Below are positions 1 to 10,050 of a DNA stretch of 64,000 nucleotides, piece after piece. The DNA lies in contig NC_012871.2 of NCBI RefSeq assembly GCF_000003195.3, positions 4,575,997 through 4,639,996 on the forward strand. The letters run 5' to 3'. Numbering within the stretch: position 1 is the first letter of the stretch; each line of letters starts with the position of its first letter. This DNA is from Sorghum bicolor (lineage: Eukaryota; Streptophyta; Magnoliopsida; Poales; Poaceae). The notes beneath the pieces are model-generated. The model did no database searches. It saw nothing but the letters and a program-made list of their open reading frames with translations, and was not told the origin of the DNA. The translations under genes were made by a program, and so were the position numbers.

Positions 1-415
1 GATAACCAGAGTAGCAATCTAGAAAGGAGAGGAGTTCGCATCCGGCCGTTGAGTCGACCACCTCGTCGATGCGAGGAAGACCAAAAGGATCTTTAGGACA
101 GTGCTTGTTGAGATCGGTGTAATCAACGCACATTCTCCATTCATTATTCTTTTTGCGTACAAGAACCGGATTGGCGAGCCAATCGGGATGATACACCTCT
201 TTTATGAATCCGGCTGCTAGAAGCCGTGTTATCTCTGTCCTAATAGCCTCCTTTTTGTCACGAGCGAACCGTCGCAGTTTTTGCTTGATTGGTCTTGCGG
301 TCTTCGAGACGTTTAAGGAGTGCTCGATCAGGTTTCGTGGGACACCGGGCATGTCTGCGGGTTTCCATGCGAAAACGCTCACGTTGTCCCTTAGGAACCT
401 GACGAGCGCGTCTTC
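1..415 (-). pseudogene. Reverse transcriptase N-terminal part of the gypsy element (partial)
   Basis: Translation downstream of the TAG at 418-416 stays open, in the same frame as gag-protease, to the window edge. It shows the N-terminal landmarks of a Ty3-type RT: a linker, then a stretch containing HPDWLANPVLVRKKN, then WRMCVDYTDLNKHCPKDPF. It is cut off by the window before the catalytic DD motif. Only the upstream TAG separates it from the protease frame, so this copy cannot make a continuous Gag-Pol unless the stop is read through. Labelled a pseudogene for that reason; the domain identity itself is clear. Confidence 0.85.
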
Positions 416-3400
416 CTATTTTGGATCCAGGTTAGCCCCGATGAGGGCTGTCTTCTCGGGGTTACCTTCGACCAGCTGCACTTCTTTGTACTCCTTGGAT
501 TTCGAATTCTTTCTGGCTGTCTCTTGTTCGGGTAATCGGAGCTGGTCGGGGGGCAGCTGTGCGGCTTGGGTTGCTGTTTCCGCCATGCGAATTGAGAGGT
601 CAATTGCCTCGGTGATCTTGAAACTTTCTTCTTCGCAGGTGTACGCAGTATAGACGTTGCCTCTGACGGTCAGGACGCCCTTCTCCGTGGGCATCTTAAG
701 CACCAGGTATGAGTAGTGCGGGACTGCCATGAACTTTGTCAGTGATGGGCGGCCCAATATGGCGTGGTAGGTCCCGTCGAAGTCCGCGACTACGAAGTTG
801 ATGAACTCCGTCCGGAAGTGATCGGGTGTGCCGAATTGGACAGGCAATGTTATCTGTCCGAGGGGCACCGAACTTTGACCTGGCAAAACCCCCCAGAATT
901 GGGCGTCGTAAGGTTTTAGTTGCGCCGGTGATATCTTGAGAGCGGGCAGGCTGTTGCGGAAGAGGATGTCGATGGAGCTTCCCCCGTCCACGAGCACGCG
1001 CTCGAATCTAATGCTATTGATGCAGGGATCAAGAATCAGTGGGAAACGACCCGGCTCTGGGATAGCGGCCCACTGGTCCTTCCTGCTGAACGCGATCTCC
1101 CTGTGGGACCAGGCGGGAAATTTCGGATCTGCGATCGGCCCGTCCGTGCTGTCTATGTTGAGGCAGGCTCTCTTTAACAGTTTTCTTTCTCGCTTGGACT
1201 CAGTGGAGACCTTGCCCCCGAAAATGGAGTGAACCACGTCGGTAGGGCTGACATATTGGTGTCGGGGGTCCCTGTCTTGGTCCTCATCCTCATCTTCGTG
1301 GTCGTGCCCGTCGCGTTTGCTACTTTTCTTGGCGGTGTCTTCTTGGGCGGCCCGCCGTGTATAGATACTTTTGAGGACGCGGCACTCTTCCATGGTATGG
1401 TTAGACTTCGGGTGTAGCTGGCACGGTCCCTTCAACGTTTTGTTGTAGTCGTCTTGGTAGTCCCGTCGTCCATTGGGACGTTTGACCGTGTTTACTTCGT
1501 GGTCGTATTCGCGAGGGTGCTTTCCTCTGAAGTCGTCGCGGCTGTCGCGCCGCCGATCCCAACCCTCTCGGTGATCGCGGTTGTCGGAGCGGCGATGATT
1601 TCTGTTGTCGTAGCGACCACGACCGTCGTCTCGCCGGGAGGGCTGGTCGGTGCCTCTCGCATCGTCTCGGATTAGTTTTTCTGCGTCATCAGCATCGGCG
1701 TAATTTTTAGCCGTGGCGAGGAGCTCTGCTACCGTCGATGGGCGCTTACGCAATAGCTTGTTCCTCAACGCTTCATGGAAACGCAAACCCTTGATAAAGG
1801 CTGATATGGCCTCGTCATGAGAAATCTTCGGGATTTTGAGACGCATATCCGAGAATCGTCGGATGTAATCGCGCAGAGGTTCATTCTTCCTGTCTCTTAT
1901 CCTTTCAAGGTCATACTTGTTTCCGGGCTGCTCGCATGTGGCGATGAAGTTGTCAATGAAAGCCTGACGTAGCTCCTCCCAAGAGTCGAAGGAGTCCTCG
2001 GGCAGGCCGAGAAGCCACTGATGACCAGCCTGGTCGAGGACTACGGGGAAGTAATTAGCCATGACATGCTCATCTCCTGCCGCTGATCGGACGGCGATTT
2101 CATAGAGAGTGATCCAGTTCTCTGGATTTTCCTTGCCGTCGTATTTTTTAAGTTTTTCGAGCTTGAAATTGCGGGGCCACACGACTTGGCGGAGGTGTGA
2201 AGAGAACTGCCTTAGGCCCGGAGGACCGTGGGCCGCGTCGTACTCGATGCGGCGCAGGTTCTCGTGGACTGCTCTTTCTGCGGCGCGCCTGTTGATGCGG
2301 TCCCGGGCATCTTTGGGAGGGATGTTGTGGCGGAGATCCCTGTGTTGATCTTCTTCTTCTTGGCCGTGTACGCGGTCCTGCTGGCGGCGGCCATCGGTAT
2401 CCCGACCACCATCATCGCGCCGTGAGTCCCCTCGACGGTTGTCGGGGGAGCGGCTGCGGCGACGCCTGCTGGGTGAGGCCCGGCTACGATGAGTCTGGTC
2501 GGAGGCGGCTTCCGTATAAGAGGCGTCCTGGACTCTCTTGAGCAGAGCGGCTGTCTGTCCCATTGCGGCGATCAGGTGTGCTCGGATACTGGTCCGGACT
2601 CCCTGGCATTCGGGGGTGTCAGGAAGCCGATCCAGATTGGCCATGGCGACAGCCACGTTGGCGCTTGGCGTTTTGTAGACCGGCTGGTCCCCGACCATGT
2701 CGAAGGCGTCGTTGAGGTTGCCCGGCGGCGTCTGTTGTTGCTCGTCTGCACGCCGTCGGGCGCGCTCGGCGTTACGCTGTTCGCGGAGTTGCCTCTGGTC
2801 GTCTGTTTCTCCGTCAACGGCTGGTTCGTCGGCGCTGACATTGAATACAATATCCCCTCGCCGGGGGGGGAATATCGGGAATCGGTCGAAACCCGGAGGG
2901 TGTGAAGGAAAATCCAGGTCATAGTCCTCGTCTTCGGTGTTCACAACCTCGGTGGGGACGGAGCCGGTGCTTGAGTTGGTGCTGGAAACCTGGCCGTCCC
3001 GTAGCTCTCGGATGGTCACCATGTTGACATGGTGACGATTGTTCCTTGTCGGCGACCAGCCCGCTTTGCTGAAAACGGATTGGACATGCTGTGAATAAAC
3101 AGAGGCCGAGTTGTTCAGGCCGCAAGGATAGTCTTCCTTTTTGAGCTCGACGGATCGTCCTGAGGGGGTTGAGGTTATCGTCAGGGATGTTCCCAGCCGT
3201 TCGTGTGTGGTGACACGAGTTGGCCGGCGGAATTTCAGAGAATCCGCTCGAGCGGCTTGGTCGGGCCGGCGCAGAACTCCATCTATTAGTTGGGAGACTT
3301 CGAATAGCTTGGAGTCAGCGCGATCGAGCGCTTGGAAGAGGTCCGAGCAGTCGATCTCCCTTCCCTTGTAGAGCGGGAGCGGTGGTCGGGAGCTTGGTGT

Positions 3401-3550
3401 CGTCACGCGCGTGGTCGTGATCTCAGATTGGATCTGGATCTCTTTCGGAACCGTGGTCGCGAAACCGCCGCTGCGCGTCGTCCACGTGATTTGGCCGACG
3501 GTGAACGTGAGGCCTTCGGGCACGGTCGCGGAAGCTGGGATCGTGACCAT
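416..3550 (-). CDS. Gag-protease polyprotein of Ty3/gypsy retrotransposon
   Basis: This open frame of about 1044 codons encodes the particle protein and protease of the element. I place the start at the ATG at 3550; the frame is open further upstream, but that part overlaps the primer-binding site. Residues 1-430 are poorly conserved and rich in Arg/Ser/Asp. Residues about 460-625 form the retrotransposon Gag domain (a WITLYEIAV ... WEELRQAFIDNF ... LRDYIRRFSDMR pattern). A basic RD-rich stretch leads to a zinc knuckle at about 710-723 of the form C-x2-H-x4-H-x4-C, with His in place of the usual second Cys. An aspartic protease domain follows, with active-site DGG at about 855-857 (most retropepsins have DTG or DSG) and the flap-distal ILGRPSL. 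A TAG stop ends the frame just before RT. Confidence 0.9.
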   Translation of the reverse strand: MVTIPASATVPEGLTFTVGQITWTTRSGGFATTVPKEIQIQSEITTTRVTTPSSRPPLPLYKGREIDCSDLFQALDRADSKLFEVSQLIDGVLRRPDQAARADSLKFRRPTRVTTHERLGTSLTITSTPSGRSVELKKEDYPCGLNNSASVYSQHVQSVFSKAGWSPTRNNRHHVNMVTIRELRDGQVSSTNSSTGSVPTEVVNTEDEDYDLDFPSHPPGFDRFPIFPPRRGDIVFNVSADEPAVDGETDDQRQLREQRNAERARRRADEQQQTPPGNLNDAFDMVGDQPVYKTPSANVAVAMANLDRLPDTPECQGVRTSIRAHLIAAMGQTAALLKRVQDASYTEAASDQTHRSRASPSRRRRSRSPDNRRGDSRRDDGGRDTDGRRQQDRVHGQEEEDQHRDLRHNIPPKDARDRINRRAAERAVHENLRRIEYDAAHGPPGLRQFSSHLRQVVWPRNFKLEKLKKYDGKENPENWITLYEIAVRSAAGDEHVMANYFPVVLDQAGHQWLLGLPEDSFDSWEELRQAFIDNFIATCEQPGNKYDLERIRDRKNEPLRDYIRRFSDMRLKIPKISHDEAISAFIKGLRFHEALRNKLLRKRPSTVAELLATAKNYADADDAEKLIRDDARGTDQPSRRDDGRGRYDNRNHRRSDNRDHREGWDRRRDSRDDFRGKHPREYDHEVNTVKRPNGRRDYQDDYNKTLKGPCQLHPKSNHTMEECRVLKSIYTRRAAQEDTAKKSSKRDGHDHEDEDEDQDRDPRHQYVSPTDVVHSIFGGKVSTESKRERKLLKRACLNIDSTDGPIADPKFPAWSHREIAFSRKDQWAAIPEPGRFPLILDPCINSIRFERVLVDGGSSIDILFRNSLPALKISPAQLKPYDAQFWGVLPGQSSVPLGQITLPVQFGTPDHFRTEFINFVVADFDGTYHAILGRPSLTKFMAVPHYSYLVLKMPTEKGVLTVRGNVYTAYTCEEESFKITEAIDLSIRMAETATQAAQLPPDQLRLPEQETARKNSKSKEYKEVQLVEGNPEKTALIGANLDPK

Positions 3551-3579
3551 CTCGTTCGTCGGAAAAGTTGCACGCACAC

Positions 3580-3597
3580 CCCCTACCTGGCGCGCCA
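3580..3597 (-). other. Primer-binding site of the gypsy element
   Basis: Directly inside the LTR, after a single base, the minus strand reads TGGCGCGCCAGGTAGGGG. A TGG start next to the LTR end is what a tRNA-primed minus-strand start site requires. I could not match it confidently to a specific plant tRNA 3' end. Confidence 0.7.
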
Positions 3598-3598
3598 C

Positions 3599-4058
3599 TG
3601 TCGACGAAAGCTAGTCGGCAGTCTACCTTGGGGTATACCCACGGTAGTAGTTTATCGGTAGACGGTGCGCAAACTACGAACTCGATGGTGACGCAAGACA
3701 CGGACAAGCTTTTTATCCAGGTTCGGCCGCCGAGTTGGCGTAATACCTACGTCCTGCGTCTGGTTGTATTGATTTGTGCTGAGAGAATATGATGTCCTAG
3801 GGGGGTCCCTTGCCCCTCCTTATATAGTCCGGAGGGCAGGGTTACAGATCTGGAAACTAATCCTAGTCGGTTACAATTGCCATAGATAGTTCGATATCAA
3901 TTCCTATTCTAACCGACTAGAATTCTGTTTGATCTCCACATCTTGCTTCCTTGTGCGAGACTCCAGGCTGTCGGATCAAACCTTAAACTCGTCTCGTAAT
4001 GGGCCAAGCCTCCTGGCCCAAGTCTAGCCGTAAGGGTATAGGGGTCTATCCCCCCACA
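3599..4058 (-). repeat. 5' LTR of the gypsy element (460 bp)
   Basis: The minus strand starts TGTGGGGGGATAGACC and ends GTCGACA, giving the canonical TG...CA ends, and it abuts the primer-binding site. It contains a TATA box (3826-3818). The partner LTR is outside the window, so the boundaries rest on the end motifs and the PBS only. Confidence 0.8.
3818..3826 (-). promoter_or_regulatory. LTR TATA box
   Basis: TATATAAGG on the minus strand, about 230 bp upstream of the LTR 3' end. It sits between a CCGGAC-containing U3 and a leader consistent with R/U5, and is the likely core promoter of the element. Confidence 0.6.
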
Positions 4059-4160
4059 AAGAGCGAAGGCTAGAGTCAAGAGAGGAGAGCCTCAGTGAGA
4101 CTTTGAATGATTAGGGTTTTGAGCGGATATGGAAAACGGGAGCGAGGCAATTTATATACT
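4059..4160 (-). promoter_or_regulatory. Promoter/leader-like flank next to the LTR
   Basis: On the minus strand a TATATAAAT box (4158-4150) is followed by a pyrimidine-rich leader containing AAAACCCTAATC, a common plant 5' leader motif, which runs straight into the retrotransposon LTR at 4058. This looks like the promoter and 5' leader of a host gene that the element split from its body; the body would lie outside the window. No protein supports it here. Confidence 0.3.
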
Positions 4161-4204
4161 CCCTCCCTAAATGGGCAAATGAATGATCAATAAGGACCAA
4201 GAGA

Positions 4205-4400
4205 AGAGGCATTAATGGATGGGAAAGAGCACGTCGTGCCTTATAAGCCGTGTCATGCCTGGACCAGCGCTGCAGGGCCACTATGACACTATTATCGAGC
4301 CGTGCTAGGCACAGACATGATGGGCCTTATGTCGGGCTGTGCTTGGGCTATGCTCAGTGTCGTGCTATTGCCAGCCCAGCAGATCTGACCCATCCCAAAT
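4205..4400. repeat. Remnant rich in GTGCC/GGCAC motifs (hAT-like subterminal sequence)
   Basis: Contains repeated CGTGCC, GCCGTGC and GGCAC words in both orientations, as at 16981-17420. Clusters of such words are typical of subterminal regions of grass hAT elements. No termini or target duplication are visible, so the assignment is tentative. Confidence 0.3.
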
Positions 4401-4787
4401 ATAGGCGTATACGCGCTGGATGCATGCATGCACGTTTGCTGGGTTCGAGCTTGTGTGTTTGTTTGGGATGGGATACGTGTGCACTGCACACGCACGTTTC
4501 TCAGTCTTCCCAGACATACCACGTACGTGATCTGAAACCTTATGCAAGTTATTACTACCACACCACACCCTAATGATAGCACTGTAACACCCAATGCAAA
4601 GCTCCACCTCCAGCAGGGAATTAACGACGGACACGATCGAGCTACGTGTGCAAGAGCCGATCTGCCAGCTAACAGAGCCTAATCAGCAGTACATAAATGT
4701 ATGTAATCACAGAGACACAGACAATTATTTAGCTAGCAGGCTCGCCTTTCCCTTTCAAGCAGGCTTCAACTGCAATAATAATTAATA

Positions 4788-5482
4788 ATGCCGACCCTGG
4801 ACAGGAGGCTTCTCTCGTGGAGCGACTCCGACACGGAGGACGACGGCGGCGGTCAGCAAGCATACACGCCGACGTCGAGCTCGAGCTGGAGGCTCGCCGT
4901 CGACGACGATGGCTCGTACGACGACCGGTGCAGCACGCCCGCATTCGTCGACGACGTGCTCGTCCCCCCGCGGGAGGAGGGGGCCGATGACGACGACGAC
5001 GGCCGTGGCGTCACAGTGTCGGGTACACGCAAGGTACGACGTACGTGAACCACGCGCCGCAGCTAGTAGTTAATTTTGTTGTAATTATTAACAACAAAAC
5101 GAAAGAAAAATGCGTGCAGGCCTGCGCGGCGGCGGGGTTCGGCGGCGGCGGCTGCCTCTGCGCTTATTACTTGGCGTGGCGGTGGGCGGTGGCGCACGAC
5201 GAGCTAACACGGCCGGCCGGCGCGGCCGCGGGTTTTTTTTTTACTGCACGCACATTTTTCTTGTTTATTAAAGCATGCATGGTCACATGCTTAATTATCT
5301 CTACTCTTGTACGCGTACGTTTTATCGACGACGCTGCGTTATACCACTTACCAATCTTGCAGTTTGTAGCATTCGTAGAGTTCTACAGTGTTAGCACAAA
5401 TTTGTTTTGGCTGCGTATATTTACAGCTTGTACATATAATAATAAACTTTTCAAAAAAAATTGTAATCTCAGGATCCATTGA
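4788..5482 (+). CDS. Small two-exon hypothetical protein
   Basis: Exon 1 (4788-5033) runs from ATG and encodes 82 residues. It is Ser/Asp-rich and acidic (SDSDTEDDGGG, then DDDDDGRG). A GTACGA donor at 5034 and a GTGCAG acceptor ending at 5119 define an 86-bp AT-rich intron, and removing it keeps the frame. Exon 2 (5120-5482) begins with a Cys/Gly/Ala-rich stretch (GFGGGGCLCAYYLAWRW), then a low-complexity tail ending at TGA 5480-5482, for about 202 residues in all. I do not recognise the family. The tail after the poly-T run near 5230 looks like untranslated or intronic sequence, so the true 3' end may be earlier or spliced. Codon composition in exon 1 and the start of exon 2 (GC-rich, CG-ending) suits a grass gene. 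Confidence 0.4.
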
Positions 5483-5636
5483 CCATTGTATTCATCATCA
5501 CTATTCCTAAAATCATGATAAGAAGGACATTTTGATTCCTATCTCAACAGGATATTTAGAGTTTAGAGGACCCTCACTCCTAAAGATTGTGATTCGATGA
5601 TGAACCTCATTTTCTAATTAATATCAAGAAAACCTA

Positions 5637-5879
5637 GACCTTGTTTAGTTCCAAAATATTTTGCAAAATCGACACTGTAGCTTTTTCGTTTGTATTTGAC
5701 AAATATTATCCAATCATAGACTAACTAGGTTCAAAAGATTTGTCTCGTCAATTTCGACCAAGCTGTGCAATTAGTTTTTATTTTTATCTATATTTAATAT
5801 TTCATACATGTGTCTAAAGATTCGATGTGACGAGGAATCTGAAAAATTTTGCAAAATTTTTTGGGAACTAAACAAGGCC
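5637..5879. mobile_element. Tourist-like MITE (GGCCTTGTTTAG family), copy 1
   Basis: Ends are GACCTTGTTTAGTTCC and GGAACTAAACAAGGCC, an inverted pair, flanked by CTA on both sides. The body has the family-typical CTGTAGC, AGATTTGTCTCGT and ATTCGATGTGACG segments. It is about 243 bp. Related copies lie at 6114, 44451, 46057, 47197, 53603 and 54293. Confidence 0.85.
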
Positions 5880-6113
5880 CTACTTGCTCGAATGGCTGGC
5901 CTCTTTGCCATTCAATGTGTTCAACTTCATTTTCGAGGAAATCAAGTCTATCGAACCGTCTATGCACCTTCATTGATATATATGATTGGGGCCTTGGGGG
6001 TCACTCAAGACACAATGGTGAAGAATATCAAGCAAAAGCTATTGAAGGATAGCCCAGCAGACCTAAAGGATCCTCTTCAGCAGCTATTGATATATATTAA
6101 TACCGGGCAACTA
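5880..6113 (+). other. Unidentified single-copy-looking segment between two MITEs
   Basis: A stretch of about 230 bp between two MITEs of the same family. One frame stays open (RGNQVYRTVYAPSLIYMIGA and onward), but it is fused to MITE sequence at both ends. It could be a decayed exon of an unknown gene; I recognise no domain. Confidence 0.25.
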
Positions 6114-6325
6114 GGGCCTTGTTTAGTTCCAAAAAGTGAAAAGTTTTCGGTACTGTAGCACTTTCGTCTGTTTGTGACAAATATTATCAAATCATGGACT
6201 AACTAGGATCAAAAGATTTGTCTCGTGATTTACAGTTTATGTAATTAGTTTTTGTTTTCGTCTATATTTAATGTTTCATGCATGTGCCATAAGATTTGAT
6301 GTGACGGGAAATCTTGAAAACTTGC
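6114..6325. mobile_element. Tourist-like MITE, copy 2 (3' end truncated)
   Basis: Begins GGGCCTTGTTTAGTTCC and carries the family body (GTACTGTAGCAC, AGATTTGTCTCGTG, GATTTGATGTGACG). The closing inverted end is missing after about 6325. Confidence 0.75.
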
Positions 6326-6438
6326 TCGAGCATATGAAATAAAGAGATCTTCTCTCAACTGGACATAGGATACCCTATACATGGACTAGTATAAATCTAT
6401 GTCCCGTGTGCTGTCGTTCTGATTTCCTGTATGTAATA

Positions 6439-6788
6439 CTCCCTCCGTTCCCAAATACTGCTATTTCTAGTAGATTTAAGACAGATTAGTGTGGCAAACA
6501 AAAGACCATTCTACCCTCAATTAATTTGGGTTCCACCATTTAATCATGCATGTTAAGCCATGGTTCTCTGGTTCCAACAAGCTGCATTTAATGGCAACTA
6601 AACAGATTCAAACAATTACCATGCGTCAAAGTACTACTCCCTAGAAAAAATTAAATGGGCTGGTAGACCACGAAAGTTCCGAGGAGAAATTAAACGGGCT
6701 AGCTAGTGGACCGAGTATGCTAGTAGAAATAGCAGTATATGTGGCAAAATTTTCTCCTAGAAATAGCAGTATTCAGGGACGGAGGGAG
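6439..6788. mobile_element. Stowaway (Tc1/mariner) MITE, 350 bp, complete
   Basis: Inverted ends CTCCCTCCGTTCCC... and ...GGGACGGAGGGAG, extended by CTGCTATTTCTAG/CTAGAAATAGCAG, with a TA duplication at 6437-6438 and 6789-6790. Confidence 0.9.
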
Positions 6789-6849
6789 TACACTGATCTT
6801 CATTATTACCGGAGCAAACAATTCCGACAACAATTCTCTCTAAATCCTA

Positions 6850-8700
6850 TCTCAACATAATGTTCTTCTTGATCCAGTCCATCTCCTGCTACTGTTGTCC
6901 ATGGTGGAGTCCTTCCGGCTCCATCTCCTTTGTCGGCACCAACTTTTGTTCACCATGCCTACTGAACCCGTCCCTCCCCCAACCTCCACGATCTTTCTCA
7001 TCAACATCCATAGCCACGTCCCTGTCACCCAGCCATGGAAGACATCAACTTCTGCCACTGGCGCACGTTCAAGAAGTTTGGTATCGTAAACCATGTCGTC
7101 GGCAACGATCCGAAGTGGCTGCAGATCGACTTCTACATCATCTCCTAGATCTACTCCACGGTTTCCAAGGACATCTGGAATGATGTATACAGGCCATGCA
7201 GCTCGGCCTTGAAAGGTCCAAATGGCTAGAGGGGGGGTGAATAGCCTATTTAAAAATTTCTACAAACTTCACTAAGACAAGTTGACAAGTTGATTAGTAA
7301 AACAAAAGGCGAAGCTATTCTAGCACTAGCACAACTAAGCTATGCAAGCCACCTATACAAGTCTAGTACAAGGCTAAACACTATGCGTAGAGAGTTTGTC
7401 AAACTCGCGGCCTCACCGGACGGTCCGGTGCTCACCAGACTCGTGCGCAGAGAGGGTTGCAAAAACCCCTCATACCGGGCGCTAACCACCGGACGCTACC
7501 AGAGTGCGTCCGGTGCTCAACTCCAACAAAGTCAAGCTCTGACAGCACACCGGACACTCGGGCCAGCGTCCGGTGCCTCCGCACTGAGCGTCCGGTGAGT
7601 GTTTCCAACTGAGAAACACTCCCGCGACTTCTCCAAAAAAATCCCACCGGCGCAATAGAAAATATACACTTATTTTTCTCAAAAGCGCCGAATCCCGCCT
7701 CGCAAGCTCGGCGGGAGGGAGAGAGGAACCCACACCCCTCTCAACCCTAGGAACTCCACCTCCTTTGCAAAAGTGCTAACACCAACAAGTGTCCACCACC
7801 AAAGTGCATGTGTGTTAGCTTTTCACAAATATTTTCACCAAAGGAGTTAAGTTAGCACTTTACTAGATCCTAATGCATATGCTCAAGAAGTGGACCTAGT
7901 AGCACTTGATTCGAGAGATGACCGTGATTTCCCCTCTTGATAGTCGGCTATCTATCCTAAACCCGGTCAATCACTTCTCTACTCATCTTAGACCGGCAAA
8001 AGTAAAACCCTATGTTTATACCTTTGCCTTGATAACTTTGCTCCTCGTCTATCATCATGATCTCCACATCAAGCTTCATCTCTTTATAGTCATGTGGTCA
8101 CCTTTCCATGCCACCATGCACCTTCATCACATGTGTTGCTATGCCTAACTCACATCACTCAAACACAAGGCATTAGCAACTTGGTGTCATGAATTACCAA
8201 AACCAAACTTGGGCTTTCAGGCCTGCAATGTGTGGACTGCCATCACCGGCCAATTCTTCAACAACAATCGTCAATGTGTCATGTTCTCTCAGCCAGAATT
8301 CCACAACCTCTTCCAAGACAACATGTCCGTCGCGAGTACTGCGGCCGTCCCAAGCGCCTTGCCGACACCCTCTACTGCGCTGTCACCAACCTCTAAACAA
8401 CAAATTCAGTCAAGCCATCATCAGGCTCTCCACTATATCCCCGCCACTAAAGTTCCTCTACACCAAATATTATTTGTTGCAGGAATAGAACCACATGAAC
8501 CAATCCCTCCAAACGGAAGCCCAGATGGTGCTTCTTGCAGCTCGCGACACCTCCTCCTTCGCCATGTCTGCACTGGCTCCGATCCTCCCCCATCCACGTC
8601 CACACCTTCATCTATGGTGACTTCTAGTAGCGATGGTGACCTTCGCAAAAAGCACGAGGCATCGAACAACCACACTCGCTAGTCCGTGCCTAGCGGCAAT
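6850..8700 (+). pseudogene. Decayed copia-type gag, interrupted by a solo LTR
   Basis: Conceptual translation in shifting frames of 6970-7204 and then 8225-8480 gives the N-terminal Gag of Ty1/copia-like elements: a FGIVNHVVGNDPKWL segment, then IYSTVSKDIWNDVY, then, after the insertion, LWTAITGQFFNNN, QPEFHNLFQDNMS and a CGRPKRLADTLY segment. Stops (for example TAG at 7147) and frameshifts make it non-functional. The two halves rejoin exactly when the 7210-8219 insertion is set aside. Ends are approximate. Confidence 0.75.
7210..8219. mobile_element. Solo LTR (1010 bp) inside copia gag remnant
   Basis: Ends TGAAAGG... and ...CTTTCA form a short inverted terminus with TG...CA limits, flanked on both sides by GGCCT (7205-7209 and 8220-8224), a perfect 5-bp target duplication. 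No internal gag-pol and no second LTR are present, so the structure is a solo LTR left by LTR-LTR recombination. Inside are several short CGTCCGGTG/CACCGGAC inverted words (7415-7600). Confidence 0.85.
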
Positions 8701-8865
8701 GCCTCCAACCCCTGGCCACAACCCCACACCACCACAACAGTGCATGTTGGCATAAAACCCATGGCAGAGGGTCTGTACCTAGCAGCAATGCCTCCACCCC
8801 CTGGCCACAAACTCACACCACCACAACAATGCACATCGCACGTACAACCCGTGGCAGAGGGCGGT
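8684..8865 (+). repeat. Imperfect tandem duplication, about 88 bp x 2
   Basis: Two neighbouring copies share CCTAGC(A/G)GCAATGCCTCC, CCTGGCCACAA, CACACCACCACAACA and a CATGGCAGAGGG-like end. It lies in decayed retrotransposon sequence. Confidence 0.7.
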
Positions 8866-9029
8866 GCAAGTGTGATCGCTCAACACTTGGCGTCTGGGTG
8901 TCCTCGCACCTTGCTCGGGCGTCAATCCTCCTCCGGCCATGGCGGGCCTTGATGCGTGCTAGGAGGAGGACAAGAGCTATCCCATTTTCACTCATTTTCT
9001 CTCTCCTCCCTCTCTCTCTCTCTCACACA

Positions 9030-9355
9030 CACACACTATAACGGCCCTAAGAGCTATATAAGGAAGGACCTAGGCTATCCATGGGGGGTCGACGCAGTCT
9101 TATGCTCTCAAACCTCAAAACCTCGGCACTCTCTGTTTGTAACTCCTACTATAAACATATGAGTCCTCGTGCTCAGGAACACGAATAAACACCATTGAAT
9201 TGGATGTAGGGCATGTTGCCTAAACTGGCATAGATCCTAAATCTTCGAGCGCTAGCCACCCAAAGCCATATGTATGGCTATAAATTTATTAGTTGACACT
9301 ATGAATGTCGATAGTTCAGTGCTAGGTAGGGGCATGTCATGTGTCTCCAACACTA
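9030..9355 (+). repeat. LTR-like fragment with TATA box
   Basis: AGCTATATAAGG (9052-9063) is followed by a leader-like segment and by AATAAACACC near 9185. The sequence has the character of an LTR U3-R-U5 fragment next to the copia remnant. No partner LTR was found, so this is an inference. Confidence 0.4.
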
Positions 9356-10050
9356 AGGGCGTGATTGGTTGCACATTGGTGGGTGATCCGGGATGAAGGC
9401 CCTATACTGGCTCTTTGCATCTAGGATGACATTGTACACTTGGGTGTGTTTGGTTGCACTTTAGTCTAGAAAACTAGATCACAATCATCTTGTTTGGTTG
9501 CCTGCTTGCACAACTTTAATGAATGAACTGGTGCACTTGGGTGTGTTTGGTTATGTGTATGGAGTAAGTTGTGATCACCCATGTATCAATTTGGTGAGCT
9601 TACCACCATTTATAGCACAAATAGAGAAAGCCCTTGCATCTATGGCACCTCTAGCCACCGCCATGAGAAATGCAAAGTCCTGATGCACCCCTTGCACCTT
9701 TCGAACACCCATTGAACCTGCATTTCTTTGGATGACGCATATAACCACCTCGTTTCCTTTTTGCTGATCCCTCATCAATAAGTGGAAAGATGATAGCACT
9801 CGTTGTTGTAGATTGCAAATTTCTTGAGCTGCACTTTGAAAGACCCAACATTAAACCAGGGTCGGTTGTGGCACAATGTTGAGTGAGCAAAGTTGCAGAT
9901 TCATAAACTTTATTTCCATCAAATGAGTGACTATTAGCAGAATACAGATTGGTGTTGGCCCGAGTCCAAGGACTAGCCTGCAACCATCATCAGGAATGGC
10001 CAAACTTTGATCGTCACCATGCTGAAATGTTCTAGAGTTACGTGCTATCA
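9356..10050. other. Intergenic, no gene seen
   Basis: Contains loosely repeated GGTGTGTTTGGTTG words (9360-9560) of the kind found at MITE termini, and two similar ATCATCAGGA(A/G)TGGCCAAACTT segments (9989 and 10048), a local duplication at the edge of the YSL fragment. No supported coding region. Confidence 0.4.

Larger units (their letters stand above)
1..4058 (-). mobile_element. Ty3/gypsy LTR retrotransposon, 5' portion (continues past window start)
   Basis: A minus-strand LTR retrotransposon enters the window from the left. Reading on the minus strand, the order is LTR (4058-3599), primer-binding site (3597-3580), gag-protease frame (3550-416) and the beginning of reverse transcriptase (415-1). 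The rest of pol and the second LTR lie outside the window, so the target-site duplication cannot be checked. Protease lying directly before RT in one frame is the Ty3/gypsy arrangement. The long arginine-rich gag and the DGGSS-type protease suggest the Tat/Retand branch, but the lineage is inferred. Confidence 0.93.

Noticed and set aside
2..2925. Plus-strand open frames across the gypsy element
   Set aside because: Shadows of the minus-strand gag-protease frame.
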